Below are positions 8,696 to 18,507 of a stretch of DNA of 35,851 nucleotides, piece by piece. Location: assembly GCA_009991425.1 (NCBI GenBank), contig JAACWH010000051.1, forward strand, positions 1-35,851, in the 5' to 3' direction. This DNA comes from Leptospira sp. Lineage in GTDB: Bacteria > Spirochaetota > Leptospiria > Leptospirales > Leptospiraceae. Below the pieces are notes generated by a model. The model made no database searches. It had not been told where the DNA came from and saw only the letters and a program-made list of their open reading frames with translations. The translations under genes and the position numbers were made by a program. Within the stretch, counting starts at the first letter, position 1, and each line of letters opens with the position of its first letter.

Positions 8696-10573
8696 ATGTA
8701 TAAAAATTTAGCTGAAATATTTTTAGCTTCGAGGGAAAAGTTTGGTTCCTTACCTGCATTTGCCTATAGAAGAAATTCTAAAAATTTCCAAACTATATCT
8801 TATAAAGATTTAATTGATCAAGCAGAGTATTTAGCTCTAGCTTTACTAGATTTAGGAGTTAATCCTAAAGATCATATAGGTATAATTGCAGACAATCGAT
8901 TAGAATGGATAATAGCTGATATAGCGATTCTAATGAATGGAGCAGCTGACATTCCTCGTGGAACTGATGTCACAGATGGGGATATAAATTATATTATTCC
9001 GCATGCTGACATTGAAGTCTTATTTATTGAAAATAACTTTGTTCTAGAGAAAATAAACAAAAATATAAATAATCTGCCTAAATTAAAAACTATAATTTTT
9101 ATGGATGGGAATATACAATCTGCATCAAAAACTTCTCATATGGCAGATTTAATTGAAAAAGGTAAAAATCTTAAAAAACAATTACTACCAAAACTTTATG
9201 AGCGAATTAATAATATTTCCTCAGATGATTTATTTACATTAATTTATACTAGTGGCACAACAGGGGCACCAAAAGGAGTTATGCTTACACATGGAAATAT
9301 AACTTCTCAGATAGAATATCTACCATTTCATATTGAACAAAAGGAACGAATTTTATCTATACTGCCTATTTGGCATATATTTGAAAGAGTCTTTGAGATG
9401 ATTGCCATTTCATCTGGTTGTTGTACATATTATTCGAATATTAGAAATCTTAAAGAGGATCTAAGTACAGTTCAACCAACTTTTATGGCTTCAGCTCCAA
9501 GACTTTGGGAAAGTATCTACCAAGGAATAATTGCCAATGTAGAAAAATCTCCCCTTATAAATAAATTCCTTTTCCATCTTGCGTATACAGTATCTAAATC
9601 TTATAATTCTGCCTTACGATTTTTAAAATTTAGGGAACTAGATTTAATCGGTAGGAATCCTATACTTTCATTTTGTAAGGCTTTGTATTGTTTCGTAATT
9701 TTAATTTTACTAACCTTGCCTAATGCTATTTTGGATGTTCTAGTTTTGAGTAAAATCAGGAAAGCTACAGGTGGCAAATTAAGAGGTTCCGTTTCTGGAG
9801 GAGGAGCCTTGCCTTTACATATAGACGAATTTTTTAATAACATTGGAATTCCTGTGCTAGAAGGCTATGGTTTAACTGAAACTTGTCCAGTTATAGCTGT
9901 GCGAACATTTGATTCTTTAATTATTGGAACAGTAGGAAGAGTATATAAAAATACGGAAATACGTTTAATAGACATTAATAATGGAAATTGTATATATCCT
10001 GGAAAAAATGGGCTAGGTCGAAAAGGAGAATTGCATATACGAGGTCCCCAAGTTATGAAGGGTTATTATAAAAATCAAGAAGCTACTAATAAAGTTTATA
10101 AAGATGGTTGGTTTAACACGGGAGATTTAGCTATTCTAACTTACAACAATTGTATAAAGATAGTAGGAAGATCAAAGGAAACAATAGTTTTGTTAAGCGG
10201 AGAAAATGTAGAACCAGTTCCTATAGAGAATATGCTTTTACAATCAGAGTTCATAGATCAAGCTATATTAATTGGTCAAGATAGAAAATTCTTATCTGCA
10301 TTGATAATTGTTAATACTTCATCATTTAAAGAATATGGATCTTCTTTAGAATCAATGAATTCAAACCCTGAAGTCCTAAAAATTATTCAAAAAGAAATCA
10401 AAAAATTGATTAGCACAGAGCAAGGATTCAAATCCTTTGAGAAGGTTGTTGATTTTAGATTACTTCCAAAAGCTTTTGAAGTAGGGGATGAACTAACAGC
10501 GAAACTCTCCATGAAACGTCATATAATAACAGAAAAATATGATCCTTTAATTACTGATATTTATAATATATAA
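8696..10573 (+). CDS. Long-chain fatty acid-CoA ligase (AMP-forming)
   Basis: The enzyme activates long-chain fatty acids with ATP and CoA via an acyl-adenylate, for beta-oxidation or lipid synthesis. Motifs of the ANL superfamily are complete: the P-loop YTSGTTGAPKGVMLTHGN, the A5 motif GYGLTETCP, GWFNTGD with the ATP-binding Asp, and GRSKETIVLLSGENVEP. A hydrophobic stretch in the middle (CFVILILLTLPNAILDVLVL) is typical of membrane-associated family members. The best start is the ATG at 8696, five bases after AAGGAGA (8684-8690), giving 625 residues; an in-frame GTG at 8663 has no such site. Leptospira live on long-chain fatty acids, so several such genes per genome are expected, and the exact chain-length preference is not visible. 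The gene stands alone between two terminators. Confidence 0.93.
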   Translation: MYKNLAEIFLASREKFGSLPAFAYRRNSKNFQTISYKDLIDQAEYLALALLDLGVNPKDHIGIIADNRLEWIIADIAILMNGAADIPRGTDVTDGDINYIIPHADIEVLFIENNFVLEKINKNINNLPKLKTIIFMDGNIQSASKTSHMADLIEKGKNLKKQLLPKLYERINNISSDDLFTLIYTSGTTGAPKGVMLTHGNITSQIEYLPFHIEQKERILSILPIWHIFERVFEMIAISSGCCTYYSNIRNLKEDLSTVQPTFMASAPRLWESIYQGIIANVEKSPLINKFLFHLAYTVSKSYNSALRFLKFRELDLIGRNPILSFCKALYCFVILILLTLPNAILDVLVLSKIRKATGGKLRGSVSGGGALPLHIDEFFNNIGIPVLEGYGLTETCPVIAVRTFDSLIIGTVGRVYKNTEIRLIDINNGNCIYPGKNGLGRKGELHIRGPQVMKGYYKNQEATNKVYKDGWFNTGDLAILTYNNCIKIVGRSKETIVLLSGENVEPVPIENMLLQSEFIDQAILIGQDRKFLSALIIVNTSSFKEYGSSLESMNSNPEVLKIIQKEIKKLISTEQGFKSFEKVVDFRLLPKAFEVGDELTAKLSMKRHIITEKYDPLITDIYNI

Positions 10574-10593
10574 ATAATCTACCTTGAACCCTT

Positions 10594-10664
10594 GCAAAAT
10601 GAATTTGTAAAAATAAATTAACTTCTAAACTAAGAATATTGAATACAATTCATTTTGCTTTTTT
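10594..10664. terminator. Long inverted repeat between the acyl-CoA ligase gene and metW
   Basis: GCAAAATGAATT (10594-10605) is perfectly complementary to AATTCATTTTGC (10647-10658), with a 41-base loop and six T residues following on the plus strand (10659-10664). It lies between convergent genes and is placed to end transcription of the plus-strand gene. The large loop makes it weaker than a classical terminator, and the T-run runs into the metW stop. Confidence 0.55.
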
Positions 10665-11262
10665 AATCTGTAATTACGTAAAGAGATAAATCTGAAAGCA
10701 AATTCGGTAAAAATTTGATTTGTTCTTTTTTCCGAAAAAAAGCTGAGTTTATAATTTGAATTTTCTCAAATTCGCAGAAATTTTTAAAATCTAGATTGGA
10801 TAGAAAATGCAAATTTGGAGTATCATACCAATGATAAGGCATAAGAGATGTCACAGGAGTTTGTCCATCCTTTAGGATAGTCAACCGAATTCTCCAATGA
10901 CCAAAGTTCGGAAATGCGATGATTACCTTTTTCCCAATACGAAGTGTTTCTCGAATGATATCTCCCGGGTGTAAAGTTTGTTGGATAGTTTGATTTAGTA
11001 TTACATAATCAAAACTTTTTGAAATATGATGAGAAAGTCCTTCATCAATATCACCATGGTGAACATATAAGCCTTTTTCTACACAGGAAATTATACAATT
11101 TTCATCTCGTTCTATCCCCTGGCATTTAACTCCATTAGATCTAAGTAATTCTAATAATTCACCTGTTCCACAACCTAAGTCGAGTACACGCTCACCTGAT
11201 AAAATTAAATTTTGAATAAAATTAAAATCGGGACGTTCTAAAGTAATCTGATTTATTGCCAT
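10663..11262 (-). CDS. metW: Methionine biosynthesis protein MetW
   Basis: The 199-residue protein has a methyltransferase-like Rossmann domain with [15 protein letters not shown] (SAM-binding glycine loop) and the MetW signature segments [21 protein letters not shown] and [15 protein letters not shown]. MetW is known as the partner of MetX; in several bacteria it is needed for full homoserine acetyl- or succinyltransferase activity. Its start overlaps the end of metX by 10 bp, so the two are translationally coupled. Order metY-metX-metW on one strand fits a single methionine operon. Length and motifs are normal for the family. Whether it methylates anything is unknown. Confidence 0.95.
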   Translation of the reverse strand: MAINQITLERPDFNFIQNLILSGERVLDLGCGTGELLELLRSNGVKCQGIERDENCIISCVEKGLYVHHGDIDEGLSHHISKSFDYVILNQTIQQTLHPGDIIRETLRIGKKVIIAFPNFGHWRIRLTILKDGQTPVTSLMPYHWYDTPNLHFLSNLDFKNFCEFEKIQIINSAFFRKKEQIKFLPNLLSDLSLYVITD

Positions 11263-12374
11263 TGATCTCTTCCAGAATAATTTAAAAAGCCTCTAAGTAT
11301 CTTAGTTTGTTCATCAGATGGCAGTAAAAATGAATCATGACCTTGTTCGGTCTTTAACTCGCAATAAGCAACTGGTATAGCATTTACTTCCAAGGCTTTT
11401 ACTATTTCTCTGGATTGATATGGAGGATAGAGCCAATCAGAAGAATATGCTAAAATTAAGAATCTAGATTGAACATTAGCCATTGCTTGAGTAAGCTCCT
11501 TTCCTAAACCTAAAGAAAAATGATCTAAAGCTTTAGTAACATAGATATAGGAATTTGCATCAAATCTATCTACAAAACTTTCTCCTTGGTAAATAAGATA
11601 TGAACCAACTGCAAAGTCAGTATTTTTAATATTTCCTCTAGGAGGTTGTCTACCAAATTTCTCACGCATAACAGCATCACTCAAATAGGTAACGTGACCA
11701 ACCATACGTGCGATAGAAAGTCCTTTTCTCGGTTTTGCATCTTGGCTATATTCACCATTATTCCAATTGGGATCAGCAATTATAGCCTGACGACCAACCT
11801 CATTAAATGCAATCTGTTGAGCAGAATGTTCAGAAGTGGAAGCCATAATAATACAATTTATAACTCTATTGGGAAAGTCCACCGACCATTGCAAGGCTTG
11901 CATTCCTCCCATTGATCCACCGCAAACAGCAAATAATGTATTTATATTAAAATAATCAACTAACAAAGACTGTGCTTTAACCATATCTTTAATGGAAACG
12001 AATGGGAAGGTAGACTTATATGGCTTATTCGTTGAAGGATTAATACTAAGAGGCCCAGAAGAACCCATACACCCTCCAATAACATTAGAAGAGATGATGA
12101 AGTATTTATCTGTATCTAATGCCTTTCCTGGACCTATGTAATAATCCCACCAGCCAGGCCTTTTATCACCTTCATGAAAACCTGCAGCATGTGCATCTCC
12201 AGATAAAGCGTGGCAGACGAGAATTGCATTATCTTTCTTTGCATTTAAATTCCCATAGGTTTCATAAGCCAATTCTATAGATTGGATAACCTCTTCATTC
12301 TCTAATGTGAGGCTACCCAAATTTACAGTTTTAGTATCAACAATTCCTAATGATTTAGGAGATAGGGAAGACAT
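11253..12374 (-). CDS. metX: Homoserine O-acyltransferase (probably acetyltransferase)
   Basis: MetX transfers an acyl group, usually acetyl, to homoserine, the committed step of methionine synthesis. The 373-residue alpha/beta-hydrolase has its catalytic triad visible: Ser154 in the nucleophile elbow [13 protein letters not shown], Asp313 in [10 protein letters not shown] and His346 in EQGHDSFLL. The motif [12 protein letters not shown] and the sequence [15 protein letters not shown] are standard for MetX. The enzyme from Leptospira interrogans is known as a homoserine O-acetyltransferase. The start lies 3 bp after the metY stop, indicating one transcript, and the end overlaps metW. Acetyl versus succinyl preference cannot be proved from sequence alone; the neighbouring O-acetylhomoserine sulfhydrylase supports acetyl. 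Confidence 0.95.
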   Translation of the reverse strand: MSSLSPKSLGIVDTKTVNLGSLTLENEEVIQSIELAYETYGNLNAKKDNAILVCHALSGDAHAAGFHEGDKRPGWWDYYIGPGKALDTDKYFIISSNVIGGCMGSSGPLSINPSTNKPYKSTFPFVSIKDMVKAQSLLVDYFNINTLFAVCGGSMGGMQALQWSVDFPNRVINCIIMASTSEHSAQQIAFNEVGRQAIIADPNWNNGEYSQDAKPRKGLSIARMVGHVTYLSDAVMREKFGRQPPRGNIKNTDFAVGSYLIYQGESFVDRFDANSYIYVTKALDHFSLGLGKELTQAMANVQSRFLILAYSSDWLYPPYQSREIVKALEVNAIPVAYCELKTEQGHDSFLLPSDEQTKILRGFLNYSGRDQWQ

Positions 12375-12377
12375 TGA

Positions 12378-13752
<1,375 letters not shown>

Positions 13753-13883
13753 CGAAGATTCACTAAAACGAATTATTATTCTGTTTTTTTGGAAATACTT
13801 TCTTTTCTATAAAATTAAATTAATTTATTCAAAAACCTTATTATAAATCAATATTGACTTATCATTATTCGATATTTAAAGGG

Positions 13884-15515
13884 ATGAGCTGTTTTCTCAG
13901 AAGATTATCTATATTTTTATTCATAACTTTTACGAGCGGAATCTACTCAGAAAGCTGGATTCCCACAGCTCAAGCTACAAGAAAACAGACATCACTCTCA
14001 GTAGATTATGGAGCGGCCTCAAATAATGATGATACTTACTTTCATCTTTCTCCTAATTTTACTTATAAAATGAATGATGAATTTGGAGTATCGCTCTCAC
14101 TTCCACTTAACGGTTTAGTTTATGATAAACAACCCTTACAGGAAAATTCCAAATCTGGAAACTTGCGAAGCTACGATTACAATGAAAATTCAGACTACTT
14201 TAGAGTTTTAAACTATGTTTGGTATGGACAATATGAACGAGAAGCACCAGGGAAGGTAACCTATTCTTTTTATACGGGTGATATTCGAGATGGTCGAATT
14301 GGACATGGAACAGTAGTAAATCAATATTATAATAATATTCGTTACGATACCTACAATGCAGGAGTGGTCGCTGACTTTAATTCAGATTATGTAGGTGCAC
14401 AGTATTTCTCTAATTCTTTATATACTCGTGATGTAAATGCTATAAGAGTTTACATTAAACCCTTAGCGATTGGCAGAAAATTAGTTCAATTTTACCATTG
14501 GTACCAAGAAAACTATTACGAAGATGATGAGTATGAATACGTTGATGACGATGAATACATTGGTATGATGCAAGCTAGGGGTAATGTTCTAGATGAGGCA
14601 GGTAGGAAATCCGTCATAGAAGAAGTAGGTTCAAAGAAAAAAAGAAAAAAGAGACCTAAATTACCAAGACCTGTATCCAAATATAGTAAAATGGAAATAG
14701 AAGAATGGGACGAGTGGTACAATAGACTGACTATTGGTATAACTCGTGCTTATGATAGCAATAGTCCGCTTCAATACAGTTACTCTCAGACAGGAGTTCC
14801 AAATCGTAAAGAAAACACAGACAGTCCAATTGTGAATGAATCAGGAAAAGTCTCTGTAGAAGGCTATGATATCGAATACCGACTGCTAAACATGAAATAT
14901 TGGGAACTAACTCCCTATATGGACGTAAATACAATTAAAGAACTTAAAAATTCTGGTGGAACCCATTATGGACTCATGGCTAGAATTGGTGGAAAAGATA
15001 TCAACCTTATCATAAAACCAGAGTTAAGGCAGATGAGTAAGAATTATCTTCCTATGTATTTTGATACTTTTTATGAGGTAGAACGATTTCATGGGACATT
15101 GTCTTCAGAAGATCCTATGATCAGTAAATTAGAAACTGCAAAAAACCTTCCTAATACGGGAAGTATTTCTGGTTACTACAATACATTACTTCTCCATTTT
15201 TATTCCTATAGCTTTGAAGCATCATATGAGGATTATTCAGGTCCAAATAATTCTAGAATTTTTCTTGCATCTTACATTCCTCTTGGCAGTAACTTAACAC
15301 TCTCCTTTTATTATACTAAGAAAGGTTTTGATGGATCAGGCGATGCGTTTAAGGTAGACAATGGCAGTCTTGGAGCAGCTGAGTTATCTCTTCCAATTGG
15401 CCCGATTCAAATTCGCCTACAAAATATGAGAAGATGGACTTTTACAGAAAATGAAACAGGCTTTAGATCCTTCGACGAACAAAGATTATTACTTTCTTCC
15501 TCCTTTTCCTTGTAG
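13884..15515 (+). CDS. Putative outer-membrane beta-barrel protein with a charged insert
   Basis: I do not recognise a named family. The protein begins with a signal peptide (RRLSIFLFITFTSG, then IYSESW) and continues with many short alternating hydrophobic/polar segments rich in Tyr, Asp and Asn (TSLSVDYGAA, FGVSLSLPLNG, NLTLSFYYT), as in transmembrane beta-strands. It ends with such a strand (QRLLLSSSFSL), which fits a barrel-assembly signal. Near residues 212-275 there is an unusual insert: an acidic Asp/Glu/Tyr run (EDDEYEYVDDDEY), then a basic stretch (KKKRKKRPK) and MEIEEWDEW, perhaps an extended loop. The start is uncertain: ATG 13884 has AAAGGG directly against it, and TTG 13854 has no ribosome site. 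Its 3' end overlaps rsmE by 27 bp. Location in the outer membrane is inferred. Confidence 0.7.
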   Translation: MSCFLRRLSIFLFITFTSGIYSESWIPTAQATRKQTSLSVDYGAASNNDDTYFHLSPNFTYKMNDEFGVSLSLPLNGLVYDKQPLQENSKSGNLRSYDYNENSDYFRVLNYVWYGQYEREAPGKVTYSFYTGDIRDGRIGHGTVVNQYYNNIRYDTYNAGVVADFNSDYVGAQYFSNSLYTRDVNAIRVYIKPLAIGRKLVQFYHWYQENYYEDDEYEYVDDDEYIGMMQARGNVLDEAGRKSVIEEVGSKKKRKKRPKLPRPVSKYSKMEIEEWDEWYNRLTIGITRAYDSNSPLQYSYSQTGVPNRKENTDSPIVNESGKVSVEGYDIEYRLLNMKYWELTPYMDVNTIKELKNSGGTHYGLMARIGGKDINLIIKPELRQMSKNYLPMYFDTFYEVERFHGTLSSEDPMISKLETAKNLPNTGSISGYYNTLLLHFYSYSFEASYEDYSGPNNSRIFLASYIPLGSNLTLSFYYTKKGFDGSGDAFKVDNGSLGAAELSLPIGPIQIRLQNMRRWTFTENETGFRSFDEQRLLLSSSFSL

Positions 15516-16265
15516 AATTCCTAAGATATTTGCAATAGCATACTCAGTTCTTAATACAGTATTTCCCAAAGAAAACACTCTGCAATACTTTTCTAATAGA
15601 ATTAAATCTTCCTCTGTATTCCCCGATTCTGATCCTAAATAAATATCAATTTTAAAATTCTGATTTATTCTTTCCTGGTAAGATAAATCCATGTTATAAA
15701 AAGAATCTGGGAACTTAGGGTCTAATGCAAATTTTAATGATGATATATTTTTTTCAATAAACTGCTTTAAATTCAAAGGTAAAATTTTAATTTCAGGAAC
15801 CAGGTATGAACCTGACTGTTCCATCCCATTCTTAAGTTCCTTCCAGATACCTACATCCTTATAAGTGGGTGAGGTGAGAAATTCTTTATTATGAGATTGT
15901 GGTAAAAGAAAAACAACTTGGGAAACTCCATAACAACCTATAAGATGTAGGATCTTTTTACCAGTTTGTGGACGGGGTAATGGTAGTATAAGACGTGTAG
16001 CAGCTAACATTTTTTCCTCTTGGGGTCTGTCTTCGCTTGTTAACTTGGTATGGAACTCTGTCGTTAATGGGTTCTCAACTAAAACTCTGTCATCAGAAAT
16101 TTGTATTATTTTAGTTATAGTTTTTTTAATATTAGGTATGATAACTTTTATCGTTTCTCCTGCTTTTTTACGTAGTATATTTTTAACATGATTGGATTTA
16201 ATACTATCTAATAGGTATTGAGATGAACCATTTTTTTCAAATTCTTCTAAGATTATCCAATTCAT
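15489..16265 (-). CDS. rsmE: 16S rRNA (uracil1498-N3)-methyltransferase family protein
   Basis: RsmE methylates U1498 in the 16S rRNA decoding region using SAM. The 258-residue form from the ATG at 16265 starts with MNWIILEEF, as RsmE proteins often do; an ATG 24 bases upstream is possible but lacks a ribosome site. Family features are the N-terminal PUA-like part (HVKNILRKKAGETIKV), the helix motif NGMEQSGSYLVPEI, and the knot segment ending in SLGNTVLRTEYAIANILG. The SAM-loop motif, usually GPEGG, reads LGSESGNTEED here, a clear divergence at the cofactor loop. It may still be functional. The gene is convergent with the outer-membrane protein gene, sharing 27 bp, and divergent from the LRR gene. 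Confidence 0.85.
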   Translation of the reverse strand: MNWIILEEFEKNGSSQYLLDSIKSNHVKNILRKKAGETIKVIIPNIKKTITKIIQISDDRVLVENPLTTEFHTKLTSEDRPQEEKMLAATRLILPLPRPQTGKKILHLIGCYGVSQVVFLLPQSHNKEFLTSPTYKDVGIWKELKNGMEQSGSYLVPEIKILPLNLKQFIEKNISSLKFALDPKFPDSFYNMDLSYQERINQNFKIDIYLGSESGNTEEDLILLEKYCRVFSLGNTVLRTEYAIANILGILQGKGGRK

Positions 16266-16293
16266 TCTTCTATTTTGATAAAGGATCATCGAT

Positions 16294-17127
16294 TTGAAAT
16301 TAAAAAATATTATAGAGGATAGTATTTGGGAGAAGAGGAGAACAGTCAGAAGTCTTGATTTAGCTGAGAAAAATCTCTCCCATATTCCAGAAGATCTGCA
16401 AGAATTTGAGAATTTAGAGGAAATCTATCTCCAGCACAATAACTTAACTCATCTACCATCTTGGATTCTAAATCTTCCTCTACTAAAGGATATAGATCTC
16501 AGGGGTAATTATTTTATTGAAGTTCCCGCTAACCTTTTAGATTTAAGGAAGTTAGAATATTTAAATTTAGAGAAAAATCTCATAGCTGAAATTCCAAACT
16601 ATCTTTCTCAATTTCAGTCATTAAATTATTTAGATTTATCAATGAACCGATTACAAAATATAGGTGATGGGATACGAAATTGCGATAATTTAAGATATTT
16701 AATTTTAGATAAAAATCGAATTAAAACAATTTCCACTTATATAGGAACATGTCAAAATCTAACAAATTTATATTTAGATGATAATTCCATAGAATTCCTA
16801 CCTGAAGAAATAGGAGATTGTATATTCATTACAGATTTTTACATTAAAAATAATTTACTAAGCACACTACCAAAATCCTTGAACAAATGGGTTGATTTAC
16901 AATATATCGATTTAGATAAGAATATGCTTAAATCACTACCTGAAGGTATTGAAAATTGGAAAAATATACAAGATATCTATTTAGCCTATAATAAAATTCA
17001 ATATTTTCCAAATGGTTTTTGGAATTTATCTACTCTTAAAGAATTAATACTAACAAAGAATCCGCTCAACCCTCAACAAATTGAAAAGTTAAGAGAACTT
17101 TTCCCAAGTACTAAGATATACTTTTAA
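16294..17127 (+). CDS. Leucine-rich-repeat protein
   Basis: Almost the whole 277-residue protein consists of about ten repeats of 23 residues, each of the form LxxLxLxxNxLxxLPxxIxxL (for example LEEIYLQHNNLTHLP, LEYLNLEKNLIAEIP, LQYIDLDKNMLKSLP). This spacing is typical of bacterial LRR proteins abundant in Leptospira, which form curved protein-binding solenoids. There is no signal peptide or lipobox, so it should be cytoplasmic unless exported by an unrecognised route. The start is TTG 16294, eight bases after AAGGA (16281-16285). Its 3' end overlaps the convergent zinc-ribbon gene by 4 bp. Its partner cannot be read from sequence. Confidence 0.92.
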   Translation: MKLKNIIEDSIWEKRRTVRSLDLAEKNLSHIPEDLQEFENLEEIYLQHNNLTHLPSWILNLPLLKDIDLRGNYFIEVPANLLDLRKLEYLNLEKNLIAEIPNYLSQFQSLNYLDLSMNRLQNIGDGIRNCDNLRYLILDKNRIKTISTYIGTCQNLTNLYLDDNSIEFLPEEIGDCIFITDFYIKNNLLSTLPKSLNKWVDLQYIDLDKNMLKSLPEGIENWKNIQDIYLAYNKIQYFPNGFWNLSTLKELILTKNPLNPQQIEKLRELFPSTKIYF

Positions 17128-17531
17128 ATGCTTGTACCAGGGGAAGGGAAAGGCTTAGGTATGTTTTTTTCTTTTTCCTCTTCATCTGGTAAAAGATTGG
17201 GTTTAGGATTCAAAGGAATATTTAATTGATCAGATTCTGTTTCAGGAGTTGCAATATCATATTCCAAACTACAGGTTCTTAGAATATAAATTCCAAGTAT
17301 GGAAAATAATAGAAACGGTATAATCTGTTTTATTGTTACATTCGGAATGCTAAAAGAGGATAAAGGGAAGGTAGAATTTTTCTCAATATGACCAATCTGA
17401 AATAATTTTGAAGAATCAGGATCAATCTCAAACCTAAAATTACAATTAGGACATTTAACAGTAAGAATCCCCCGATCAAGGGGGAATCTTAAATCTACAT
17501 TGCAGCTAGGACAGGGGCGTATATAATTCAC
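17124..17531 (-). CDS. Small zinc-ribbon protein with one transmembrane segment
   Basis: The 135-residue protein begins with a zinc-ribbon motif: CPSC at residues 7-10 and CPNC about 17 residues later, followed by FRFEIDP, like the MJ0042/zinc-finger N-termini of some bacterial membrane proteins. A single membrane helix follows in the middle (IIPFLLFSILGIYIL), then an acidic, proline-rich tail (NPKPNLLPDEEEKEKNIPKP). The finger would be cytoplasmic and the tail periplasmic. The start is GTG 17531, nine bases after the stop of the fcpB-like gene, so it is probably the second gene of that transcript. If so, the sigma-28 promoter at 18451-18477 also drives it, which makes a link to the flagellum plausible. 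No named family is recognised. Confidence 0.75.
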   Translation of the reverse strand: MNYIRPCPSCNVDLRFPLDRGILTVKCPNCNFRFEIDPDSSKLFQIGHIEKNSTFPLSSFSIPNVTIKQIIPFLLFSILGIYILRTCSLEYDIATPETESDQLNIPLNPKPNLLPDEEEKEKNIPKPFPSPGTSI

Positions 17532-17540
17532 GCCTAAGGT

Positions 17541-18371
17541 CTAATATTTTAAAGAATTTTTCAAAGCTTCTACGTTCTTTTTGTAATGTTTGTTTCCATC
17601 ACGATCATTATAATCAAAGATTTTCGTAAATAGCTTATCAAAATAATCTAAATGTTTCATGTAAAAATCTCTTTTGAAATTATTTCTAATAGGATGAGAT
17701 TTCGTATTTTCTACATTCGCGAGAAGATACTTTCCAACACCTTTTTCCATAGGGGATTCAGGAGTTCCGTACAAAGGGTAATCGTCATGTTGGTAGAATA
17801 ATTCATATTTATCATTGTGTTCAGGTTGAGTATTCGGCCCTTGATCTATGATTTCTGACATCAATTTGTCTTCAACAGGGAAGTTGTAAGAATAAATTCT
17901 AGAACGAATGCTTTTGATATTTCTTGGAGCTTCTTTTCTAGGATCTGGATCACCATTATTCGCTCCGTCAAAGAAAAGGATCATAAGCTTATTTTTTGGT
18001 CCAAGATTTCTTTCTGCTTTTCCATCTTCCGACTTAATAAAATCGTAAACTTCTAAGTGGAGACAATTGTTATCTTGTGCTTCTTGATCAGATGCTAGTT
18101 CACATTTTAAGCCATCTGCCGAGGCTTTTCCTTTGTAGAGGACAGTTTTATGAGGCAGGGTTCTAACTTTCATTTTGAAAAGAACTGTATGCTTAGTTAG
18201 TTTTTCATTTAATTTAAAAATGTTATTATCTAACTTCTTTTCTGTTTCAATAATTGCTTCACTTTCTTGGGATTTATCTATCCCAGCAGATTGATTTCCT
18301 GCAGGTTGGGTTCCTTGTGCAACGAGTCCGCTTACAATCAAAAGGAATGGTAATAGTGTTTTTAGTTTCAT
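17541..18371 (-). CDS. fcpB: Secreted endoflagellar sheath/coat protein, FcpB-like
   Basis: The 276-residue protein has a clear signal peptide ([20 protein letters not shown]), a helical first half ([23 protein letters not shown]) and a globular second half with [18 protein letters not shown] and [20 protein letters not shown] assign it to FcpB, a known periplasmic flagellar surface protein of Leptospira, from its size, its export signal, its placement next to motor genes (fliN at 19905) and the sigma-28-type promoter in front. Recognition from residue pattern alone is moderate: it might be another member of the FcpA/FcpB group or an unrelated periplasmic protein. It has AGGA about 10 bases before the ATG and is followed 9 bp later by the zinc-ribbon gene. 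FcpB lies on the outside of the curved endoflagellum and is needed for normal motility. Confidence 0.55.
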   Translation of the reverse strand: MKLKTLLPFLLIVSGLVAQGTQPAGNQSAGIDKSQESEAIIETEKKLDNNIFKLNEKLTKHTVLFKMKVRTLPHKTVLYKGKASADGLKCELASDQEAQDNNCLHLEVYDFIKSEDGKAERNLGPKNKLMILFFDGANNGDPDPRKEAPRNIKSIRSRIYSYNFPVEDKLMSEIIDQGPNTQPEHNDKYELFYQHDDYPLYGTPESPMEKGVGKYLLANVENTKSHPIRNNFKRDFYMKHLDYFDKLFTKIFDYNDRDGNKHYKKNVEALKNSLKY

Positions 18372-18450
18372 GTCTAATTTTTCCTGTCTTCCAGCTATTT
18401 ATAGAATATTTTTTCAACGTTGTTTTCGTAAACAAATATCCTCGTTTCTA

Positions 18451-18477
18451 TTATCGGTATTGATAGTTTAGAATTTA
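18451..18477 (-). promoter_or_regulatory. Sigma-28 (FliA) promoter of the fcpB-like gene
   Basis: On the minus strand TAAA (18474-18477) is followed after exactly 15 bp by ACCGATAA (18451-18458). The flagellar sigma-28 consensus is TAAA-N15-GCCGATAA, so 11 of 12 fixed bases match. It predicts a leader of about 70 bases before the ATG at 18371. It lies in the 136-bp gap after the AAA+ gene, so the fcpB-like gene can be transcribed independently of it. Confidence 0.8.
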
Positions 18478-18507
18478 TACTTCCAGGTAAAAGAATTTAA
18501 ATTAATT

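Noticed and set aside
14516..14934. Open frames on the minus strand across the outer-membrane protein gene
   Set aside because: They mirror the acidic and Tyr/Ser-rich codons of the real gene, have no ribosome site and match nothing known.
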